20,424 nucleotides of DNA from Chloroflexota bacterium (GTDB lineage Bacteria; Chloroflexota; Anaerolineae; Anaerolineales; DRMV01). Under the pieces are notes generated by a model. The model saw only the letters and a list, made by a program, of their open reading frames with translations, made no database searches and was not told the DNA's origin. Positions 14,571-20,424 of the stretch are shown here, one piece after another. The translations under genes and the position numbers were made by a program. The stretch's first letter is position 1, and each line of letters begins with the position of its first letter. Where the stretch lies: the NCBI GenBank assembly GCA_013153135.1, contig JAADFA010000135.1, positions 1 through 20,424 of the forward strand, written 5' to 3'.

Positions 14571-15731
14571 ATGGCCGCGGCCTTGTACTTTCGCGGAGTC
14601 ACCGTGGTCTCGCCTCCTTACCAATGGGATAAGATGGATGTACTGGTCGCGGACGGCCGTATTCAATGGCGCGCGCCAGCGGGCCATCGCGCTGTTCCTC
14701 GAGACGCGCGCGAGATCCCTGGCGATGATCTCATCCTCACGCCTGGTTGGGTTGAGCTGCAGATCAACGGTGCATTCGGCCATGATTTCACCCTCACGCC
14801 CGAGGCCATTTGGGATGTGGCCGCTCAGCTACCTCAGCTGGGCTTGACCGCGTTCCTGCCCACCATTATTACCGCGCCGCGTGAGACCATCGCCCGAGCG
14901 CAACAGGTCTTGCTCGCGGGGCCACCCTCAGGATGGCACGGTGCCCGGCCCCTAGGGCTGCACATCGAAGGGCCATTCCTCAACCCTGAACGCAAGGGCG
15001 CGCATCCGCCTACCTTGCTCCGCGCGCCCGATCCCGCTTGGATCCGGGATTGGACCCGTGCGCGAGGGGTGCGCCTGGTCACCCTGGCGCCCGAGCTGCC
15101 TCACGCCCTCGACCTGGTGCGTGCACTACGCAACCAGGGCGTGGTCGTCAGCATGGGCCACACCATGGCCCCATGGGAACAGGCCATCGCGGGCTTTGAA
15201 GCGGGCATCACCTATGGCACGCACCTTTTCAACGCGATGCGCGGATTCCATCATCGGGAACCCGGCGCTGTTGGCGCGCTGCTCGCGCGGCCTGATATCC
15301 CAGTGGGTCTGATCGTGGATGGCATCCACGTGCATCCGGGTGCAGTGCGCCTTGCGTGGCAAGCCAAAGGCCCGGGGGCGCTCACCTTAGTGACCGATGC
15401 GTGCGCCGGTTTAGGGATGCCGCCAGGGACCTACCGACTCGGAGAAATGACCATTGTGGTGCGCGAGCACGACGCCCGCCTACCCGATGGCACGCTAGCC
15501 GGGAGCATCGTGCGGCCCGACGCCGCGCTGCGCAACCTCATGCACTTCGCGGGGGCGAGCCTGGTAGATGCAGTGAGTGCATGGACCGTAGCACCCGCCC
15601 GTGTTCTAGGCTTGCCGCACCCCCACGTGGCCCCAGGCGCTCCAGCCGACCTTACCCTGTTACGCGCATCGGATCTCTCGGTAATAGGCACGGTCATCGC
15701 CGGACATCTCTACCTGGTAGACAAGGGTTAA
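14571..15731 (+). CDS. nagA: N-acetylglucosamine-6-phosphate deacetylase NagA
   Basis: NagA removes the acetyl group from GlcNAc-6-phosphate, producing glucosamine-6-phosphate for glycolysis or cell-wall recycling. The 386-residue protein has the family barrel with VELQINGAFG (61-70, Q64 in place of the HxH of other amidohydrolases), the metal ligand E133 (HIEGPF), H197 (MGHT), H218 (THLFNAM), the substrate-binding DGIHVHP (250-256), and catalytic D276 (VTDACAG). GGGAGGG precedes the ATG by about 9 nt and lies inside the end of the ligase gene. nagB, nagE and a NagC-type regulator are absent from the window. A related deacetylase substrate is possible, but all catalytic residues agree with NagA. 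Confidence 0.93.
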   Translation: MAAALYFRGVTVVSPPYQWDKMDVLVADGRIQWRAPAGHRAVPRDAREIPGDDLILTPGWVELQINGAFGHDFTLTPEAIWDVAAQLPQLGLTAFLPTIITAPRETIARAQQVLLAGPPSGWHGARPLGLHIEGPFLNPERKGAHPPTLLRAPDPAWIRDWTRARGVRLVTLAPELPHALDLVRALRNQGVVVSMGHTMAPWEQAIAGFEAGITYGTHLFNAMRGFHHREPGAVGALLARPDIPVGLIVDGIHVHPGAVRLAWQAKGPGALTLVTDACAGLGMPPGTYRLGEMTIVVREHDARLPDGTLAGSIVRPDAALRNLMHFAGASLVDAVSAWTVAPARVLGLPHPHVAPGAPADLTLLRASDLSVIGTVIAGHLYLVDKG

Positions 15732-15966
15732 AAATTCCTCCCAGCCTCCCCAAGAGGCGCCTCGACAGATGCCCACCTGAGGCATGAAATCTGCATCAAC
15801 CAAACAATAATTTATCCCAAGCGAACAACATTGTGTCGATTTCCGTTCAAAAAATTATTCTTCAAGATATCTCCGCTATCCTATACGCGTCGCATATGAA
15901 CATATTGAGTGCAGTGCGAAATTTTCTCTCCACAAAGTACGCCTGTCAACTACGCGAAACGGCATC
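15732..15966. other. AT-richer intergenic region with small palindromes
   Basis: This gene-free stretch after nagA is clearly more AT-rich than its surroundings. It contains GAGGCGCCTC (15754-15763), ATATGAACATAT (15894-15905, 5-bp arms) and the widely spaced inverted pair AATAATTT/AAATTATT (15806-15813 and 15852-15859). None is a convincing terminator. I see no RNA gene or open frame worth calling. Confidence 0.4.
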
Positions 15967-15995
15967 TTGACAACTATCTTCTGTTGAGTCATGAT
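15967..15995 (+). promoter_or_regulatory. Promoter for the lipoprotein gene
   Basis: A perfect TTGACA (15967-15972) is followed after 17 bp by CATGAT (15990-15995), four of six matches to the -10 consensus. Transcription would start near 16002, just before the Shine-Dalgarno and ATG 16024. This also argues against the upstream in-frame ATG at 15991 as the start. Confidence 0.6.
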
Positions 15996-16023
15996 AAAAG
16001 AAGCCTGGACGGGAGGAGGGGTG

Positions 16024-16578
16024 ATGCGAAGATATATATGGCTGGTTAGCTTATTTATACTGATGGGCTTGACTGCGTGTCAAGACCCCTGGGTGCCAAC
16101 ACCAGAAGACCCCGCGACCGTGATATGTCATCAGGGGTTGTTGCAGGCCTTAGATTTGGAGATCAGTCGATTTGAGATGTGGCTCGCCCAGGAGACGGAC
16201 GAAACTCAAATCGAGCGCTACCGTCTCGCATTGGCCTATCTGCGCGACCTGCGTACACGAGCCCAAAAAGCGCGCCCCGGGTGGAAGGATGAGCTCGCGT
16301 TTCAATACATCCCGGGCTTTGAGCAAGGTACGTATGGCCGCGCGCCCTTACCCGAAACCCGGGAGGTTACCCTGACCAACGCACAGCTGGAAGGGCCATT
16401 GCCCGCGCAAATCCTCTACGAGGGCCAAACCCGCTCAGGGCCCTTTTACATGGCCACCGCGTCCGTCCCGCCCGTCGAGCCCGGCCACGTGTACACGCGC
16501 ATGGTCGTGCGGTTGCTTATGCCCGCGGTCTATCCCTACCCCGAGTTTTACGTGTGTATCCTCGAGGCCACACCCTAA
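16024..16578 (+). CDS. Putative lipoprotein of unknown function
   Basis: This encodes a 184-residue protein with a type II signal peptide: MRR, a hydrophobic core (4-16) and the lipobox LTAC, so Cys19 would be lipidated and the mature protein anchored outside the cytoplasmic membrane. After the Cys comes a Pro/Asp-rich linker, a helical region (about 40-90) and a beta-rich C-terminal half. I recognise no family. ATG 16024 is preferred because GGAGGAGGGG lies just upstream; GTG 16021 is also possible. The gene is convergent with trmH and their stop codons overlap (16575-16578), with no terminator between them. Confidence 0.8.
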   Translation: MRRYIWLVSLFILMGLTACQDPWVPTPEDPATVICHQGLLQALDLEISRFEMWLAQETDETQIERYRLALAYLRDLRTRAQKARPGWKDELAFQYIPGFEQGTYGRAPLPETREVTLTNAQLEGPLPAQILYEGQTRSGPFYMATASVPPVEPGHVYTRMVVRLLMPAVYPYPEFYVCILEATP

Positions 16579-17303
16579 GACGACATCGACGCTCGTTGGG
16601 CCCAAAACGCGCGCTCAATGGTTCGCCAGTGTTTGCCGATGGCCCGACGATACCAAGTGACGAGAATGGCCTCGCGCTCCTCAGGCGATAGGCGCCACGG
16701 GAAGCGGGAGCGATGCAGGCGACGGATAACGGTATAGAGGGTAATGGCCACGCTCACCGAGATGTTGTAGCTCTCGGTGAAGCCAAACATGGGTAAACGC
16801 AAAGTGAGATCCGCGCCCTCCAAGACTTGCTCGCTTAGACCCTCAAGCTCATTGCCGAAGAAGAAGGCCAGCGGCCGGTCCAGGGGGATGGTATCCGGAC
16901 TGTAGCCACTGCGGTGAGGCGAAGTCGCGACCAAGCGGTAGCCGCGCGCGCGTAGGTCCTGCATCGCGCGTGCCGTGTTGTTAACCTCAGGCGCGCGATA
17001 GCGGTGCAGGTCCAGCCACTTGTTCGCGCCTAGAGTCACGTCTGGGTTAAGACGGTATTCGTTCCAGTTTTCGAGAATGTACACATCCTGCACACCCAAG
17101 AGCTCCGCGGTGCGCAGCGTCGCGCTGGCATTCTGAGGTTGGTAAATATCCTCCAGGACCAGGGTCACGTAACGGGTGCGCCAGGGCAATACTTCGCGCA
17201 TTCGCTGCTTTTTGTGCTCCGTGACGAACTGACCTAGGTAGGCCAAAAGCGCACGACGCTGTTCAGGCGTGAGGGTACGCGGATCAACCCCAGGTTCGGT
17301 CAT
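16575..17303 (-). CDS. trmH: TrmH-family tRNA/rRNA 2'-O-methyltransferase
   Basis: This is a SPOUT-fold methyltransferase of 242 residues; TrmH itself methylates the ribose of G18 in tRNA. The three family motifs are present: motif 1 NASATLRTAELLGV (58-71, with N58 and R64), motif 2 FFFGNELEGLSEQ (147-159), and motif 3 LPMFGFTESYNISVSVAI (170-187) forming the trefoil knot that binds SAM. The N-terminal helical arm and the basic C-terminal extension (about 195-242) fit tRNA binding as in TrmH; other 2'-O targets in tRNA or rRNA remain possible. AAGGAG precedes the ATG. The start shares ATGA with the stop of the upstream pseudokinase gene, so the two are translationally coupled. Confidence 0.9.
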   Translation of the reverse strand: MTEPGVDPRTLTPEQRRALLAYLGQFVTEHKKQRMREVLPWRTRYVTLVLEDIYQPQNASATLRTAELLGVQDVYILENWNEYRLNPDVTLGANKWLDLHRYRAPEVNNTARAMQDLRARGYRLVATSPHRSGYSPDTIPLDRPLAFFFGNELEGLSEQVLEGADLTLRLPMFGFTESYNISVSVAITLYTVIRRLHRSRFPWRLSPEEREAILVTWYRRAIGKHWRTIERAFWAQRASMSS

Positions 17304-20300
17304 GAGGATCTCCTTCGCGGTGAAGTCAAGCGGTATGGCGCGGGGGGTTCATCGATATCGCTCTCATAAAGCAGGGCAATGTCGTCTAAGGATACCCGAA
17401 GCAGCGCGCGCAGCCAAGCCCCCGCGAGGACAGCCGCCGCGAGCCAACGACTCCAAGGCCACCATGAAGCCATCAACGCGGCCAAGAGGTAAAGACCCGC
17501 GAGACGACCTACACCCCCGTCGAAGAGGAAAAAGAGCAACGCGAGCAGGCCCAAAGGGACTGCCACAGGGCTACACGAAAGCATGAGCAGGATTTGAACC
17601 AGGACGAGCCGCCACGTACGCGGGCCCGGGCGCCCGGCTTCCTCAAAGATGCCCGAAAGGCCCACCACGCTGAACAGAAGCCCCATCACCCCCCACGTCC
17701 ACCAGAACGACCCCGTATCGGCAAGCCATGCGGCCGCAAAGGCCCAGGCTACGGGAGTCAACAAGGTCAAAAGCAGCCAAGCACCCAACCGGAGGTACAA
17801 CGCGCGCGTGGTCACCCCCCATGGCGGATAGAAGAGCAACAGGCCCAGCCACGCCATCACCGGCCAGGCTGACCACGCGATAGGTTTCGGTAACTCGAAG
17901 AACATGGCCCAAGCCAGGGCCCATGTGGCCAACGCGGGCCAGCTCAGCGCGATAAAGCGCGCAAAAGCCCTCGCGGCCTCGCGAGGCCACCAGCGGGGCA
18001 ACACCTTGGCTACAACCTCCGCCGCGCGGTCATGAATCTTACGAAGGCGACGCCATTGATCACGCGGGGCACGCGGCGGCGGTAGCTCGGTTTCCGTTAT
18101 CCGTTCCAAACGGCGCTGCGCTCGCGCGATCCAGGGCACGGACCGGGTCCACCAATACGCCGCTAGGCCCTGTTGGGCCAGGGCTTGTTTGCGACGCCAG
18201 TGCTGGGCCAGTTCCTCCCGCGGCGCGCGTTCATCCACTGGGAGCGCGCGCCACGCGAATAAGCGCGCTGACAATGCCTCGGCAAGTTGTGCGAGGGTCT
18301 CCAGGGATGGGATACCGTCCCCCTGGGCTTCCAAAGCCTCGCGGAAGACGCTCACAGCTACATTGAGCTCTTCGTAGGCCCGCATGGCCTCATCAGACCA
18401 TGGTGCCTCACTTTCTAAAATCATGTCCGCGTCGCGCAAAAGACGTTGCCAAGCGTCCCACTGCGCTTTATCTACGGTGGCTTGCTGCATCAACGCGATG
18501 AGCTCAGGGGTGTGCGTGGCTGCGATGCGCTGGGCTACGTCATCCGTCATGCCTTCGCGGTCGAGCTGGGCGAGCAACGCGCGGAGGGTCATCATATGTT
18601 GTGTGGCCTCGGGCGTAAGGGGGTGCCGCGTTGTCACCCAACGGTGCCATTGCGACCGCACGCGTTCAAGCCATGTTGCGACGTTGTCATAGTCCAGAAG
18701 ACGTCCCTCTTGAATGGCTACACGAAGAGCAAGATATGCCTCCAACAGGCGAGCCCATGAACATCTCTTCGGCTCAGCCACGCAAGTCCGCAACTGTTTG
18801 AGCGGTTCCTCCAGGGACGCATCGAGAGCAACGTATTGCTCACGCTCTAGCGCAGCCAATAAGCGTCGCGGCGCAGCCAACAGCGTCCGTTCTGGACCAA
18901 ACAGCAAATCGCGCAGCATCTCCACTGGCCCGCGCGCAGTCTCCCACGCGGCCAATTGCTCCAGCCACCCCTCATCCACCTCCACGCCGTACGGATTCGC
19001 CGACCCACGCAGGCGAAAATAGAAAGAGAGCAGCCCGGCATCCCGCAGCGCCCGCAGCGGCTCGGGCAGTTCGCTTCCGCTCAACGCAGCCGCCAAGGCT
19101 GCTCGCGTCGCGTACACCGTGCCCCGATACCCAAGTGCCGCGCGTGGGCTTAGCAGCCACAGCAGTTGGGCCAGGCGTTGGTCCAGATCGCCCTCCGCGC
19201 GGCTGAGCACCGCGGCCGCCTGACGCCGCACCTCGAGCGGGACAAAGGTGAGCAAGGTGTAACCGTGTCCTTCCTCAAAAAACCAACGCCGGGCTTCATC
19301 CCAGTGAAGCAAGGCCGCGTCCACGAGGTCGTCGATAGATAGGTACTCCGCGCCCGCGAAGCGCCAACGTGTCAGCTGGCTCGGCTCGACCACTGGGATA
19401 AGGTGATCGCCCGAGAGCCAGGCCTTAACCTGCCCAATGCCCCAACGGTGCGCGGGCGAGGGCGAGAGCAAACCCCGCAACAACACGCGCCACGGTTCAG
19501 GCAGGGCTAAATCTTGAAGATAACGATCAGCATCCCAATGGAGAAGCAGGTCCAAAGGCCGGGCCGCGCGAGCCAAGGGATTGGCATCCAACAAAGCCAA
19601 AATGGTCAAACCCAGACCCCACCAATCCACGGCGGGCTGAATCATTAGCGGTACTGGTCCCGCGCTGGCTGCCAGGGCTGGGGCCCATTCCGGTGGTGCC
19701 CAAGCGGGGTTGGGATGATGGTGTGCGATCCCACGCGGTCGCGCGTGCCGAAAATCTCCAATGGCTACACGAAATCCACCCACCTCGGGCGGATACGGAA
19801 ACAGGTTGCTCGGCCGGACCGCCGTGTGTACCCACCCCTGCGCGTGCAAAACTTCCAAAGCCGCACTCACATCCTCAACCACACGGCGCAACCGCGCCCA
19901 GTCGATATGGGGCAAGGGCATAGGCTGTAACGCACCCGCCGCAACATAGGGGCAAATCCACAAAACGACCCGCTCGGTCCAATGCACACGCTCCCGTACC
20001 GGTAGATGATTGGGCACCGCGGCTAGCACGCGTAACAGCGTTTCTTCGTCCACCTCAGCTCGCGGAGCCTGGCGCCAACGCACAACCCACAAGTTTCCTT
20101 CCGCGTCCGCCGCAAGCCAGAGATCTCGACTCGCGTTCAATGCGCGGCGCAGGGTATAGGTCCCCTGCGCAGCCGGGATAACCACGCCCACCGCGGGCGT
20201 TTCCGGGCGTTCGACGGCCTCGACAGCAACTAGGGGTACGCCGCACCGTGGGCACAAAAAACCTGCCGCGGCCGCCTCAGCCGACGTATACGCGGCCCCA

Positions 20301-20329
20301 CACGAAGGGCAACGGTAGCCCAGGGCCAT
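17300..20329 (-). CDS. Zinc-ribbon pseudokinase with a large C-terminal membrane domain
   Basis: This 1009-residue protein begins with a zinc ribbon (C7, C10, C26, C29). A protein-kinase-like domain follows (about 55-305), but catalytic features are lost: the Gly-rich loop is absent, the VAIK Lys is Arg (R84), HRDLKPxN reads HTAVRPSN (catalytic Asp is A170) and DFG reads DFR (192-194). The structural DxWxxG (D235) and the late Arg (R295) remain, so it is a kinase fold that probably does not phosphorylate. A long helical middle region (about 320-790) follows, then about seven or eight membrane segments (790-980), and an Arg-rich tail. It may act as a membrane scaffold or regulator. ATG 20329 is preferred because GAGG lies 7 nt upstream; an ATG at 20335 has the site too close. 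It follows an RlmD-like gene by 9 nt and overlaps trmH by 4 nt. Confidence 0.85.
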   Translation of the reverse strand: MALGYRCPSCGAAYTSAEAAAAGFLCPRCGVPLVAVEAVERPETPAVGVVIPAAQGTYTLRRALNASRDLWLAADAEGNLWVVRWRQAPRAEVDEETLLRVLAAVPNHLPVRERVHWTERVVLWICPYVAAGALQPMPLPHIDWARLRRVVEDVSAALEVLHAQGWVHTAVRPSNLFPYPPEVGGFRVAIGDFRHARPRGIAHHHPNPAWAPPEWAPALAASAGPVPLMIQPAVDWWGLGLTILALLDANPLARAARPLDLLLHWDADRYLQDLALPEPWRVLLRGLLSPSPAHRWGIGQVKAWLSGDHLIPVVEPSQLTRWRFAGAEYLSIDDLVDAALLHWDEARRWFFEEGHGYTLLTFVPLEVRRQAAAVLSRAEGDLDQRLAQLLWLLSPRAALGYRGTVYATRAALAAALSGSELPEPLRALRDAGLLSFYFRLRGSANPYGVEVDEGWLEQLAAWETARGPVEMLRDLLFGPERTLLAAPRRLLAALEREQYVALDASLEEPLKQLRTCVAEPKRCSWARLLEAYLALRVAIQEGRLLDYDNVATWLERVRSQWHRWVTTRHPLTPEATQHMMTLRALLAQLDREGMTDDVAQRIAATHTPELIALMQQATVDKAQWDAWQRLLRDADMILESEAPWSDEAMRAYEELNVAVSVFREALEAQGDGIPSLETLAQLAEALSARLFAWRALPVDERAPREELAQHWRRKQALAQQGLAAYWWTRSVPWIARAQRRLERITETELPPPRAPRDQWRRLRKIHDRAAEVVAKVLPRWWPREAARAFARFIALSWPALATWALAWAMFFELPKPIAWSAWPVMAWLGLLLFYPPWGVTTRALYLRLGAWLLLTLLTPVAWAFAAAWLADTGSFWWTWGVMGLLFSVVGLSGIFEEAGRPGPRTWRLVLVQILLMLSCSPVAVPLGLLALLFFLFDGGVGRLAGLYLLAALMASWWPWSRWLAAAVLAGAWLRALLRVSLDDIALLYESDIDEPPAPYRLTSPRRRSS

Positions 20330-20338
20330 AACCATCCC

Positions 20339-20424
20339 TCAACGTGCTCGCGCCGCACGACGCCATAAGGTCAACGATTCAATATGATACGTTTGCGGGA
20401 ACATGTCAAACGGCAACGCGCGGA
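20339..20424 (-). CDS. C-terminal end of an RlmD/TrmA-family 5-methyluridine RNA methyltransferase (partial)
   Basis: The last 86 nt carry the end of a minus-strand gene that continues beyond the window. The visible C-terminus contains LPFDMFPQTYHIESLTLW, which fits the conserved end of TrmA/RlmCD-type m5U methyltransferases (family pattern D.FPqT.HvE.v..L). A short Arg/Ala-rich tail and TGA (20339-20341) follow. Only 28 codons are visible, so the exact member cannot be named. It ends 9 nt before the pseudokinase start, making it the upstream gene of that operon. Confidence 0.75.
   Translation of the reverse strand, partial: RALPFDMFPQTYHIESLTLWRRAARAR

Noticed and set aside
17578..17606. 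A tRNA T-arm-like string (GGATTTGAACCAGGAC)
   Set aside because: It lies inside the membrane-coding part of the pseudokinase gene and no acceptor or anticodon arm can be drawn around it.
6122..19771. GGCTACACG occurs five times on the plus strand (6122, 6204, 17569, 18716, 19763)
   Set aside because: Two copies encode the same Arg-Val-Ala-Ile in the pseudokinase, one spans the lysZ stop codon and one is in coding sequence in another frame. No shared context extends beyond about 12 bases, so it looks like chance plus coding.

Overview
The window looks like chromosomal DNA from a GC-rich, free-living bacterium, most likely a thermophilic member of the Chloroflexota (Anaerolineae-like). This rests on gene content and protein style: a ClpC starting MAGKMDRF, a LysW-type aminoadipate kinase, an SsnA-type amidohydrolase, and a zinc-ribbon kinase-like membrane protein. 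It is an inference, because no rRNA or tRNA gene is present. Most genes have strong Shine-Dalgarno sequences and are packed into short operons with overlapping start and stop codons. I saw no phage, CRISPR array or transposase gene.

Layout. (1) 1-126 is the end of a small dispersed repeat element. (2) 209-6077, plus strand: an orphan PAS-type membrane histidine kinase, a small unrecognised helical protein, a membrane-anchored class I methyltransferase, an M24 Xaa-Pro peptidase and tsaD (universal tRNA t6A synthesis). (3) 6206-9135, minus strand: upp (uracil salvage), then a promoter, then an ssnA-like amidohydrolase and a lysZ-like kinase. A perfect hairpin at 6150-6174 separates these from tsaD. 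(4) 9265-12434, minus strand: a small flavin reductase with its own promoter and a classic terminator, then clpC with its own terminator. (5) 12435-12950: an intergenic region that holds a 361-bp MITE-like element, with perfect 14-bp terminal inverted repeats and a two-unit internal tandem repeat, between two divergent promoters. (6) 12951-15731, plus strand: a PGM1-like ATP-grasp peptide ligase coupled to nagA. (7) 15732-16578: an AT-richer gap, a promoter and a lipoprotein gene. (8) 16575-20424, minus strand: the 3' end of an RlmD/TrmA-like RNA methyltransferase, a 1009-residue zinc-ribbon pseudokinase with a membrane domain, and trmH. These three form a tight operon in which the pseudokinase stop and the trmH start share ATGA.

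Together the genes are mostly housekeeping: RNA modification (tsaD, trmH, rlmD-like), protein quality control (clpC, M24 peptidase), and nucleotide, amino-sugar and lysine/arginine metabolism. The most unusual items are the pseudokinase-membrane protein between two RNA methyltransferases, the PGM1-like ligase coupled to nagA, and the MITE-like repeat family. I did not find a clearly new defence or mobile system.
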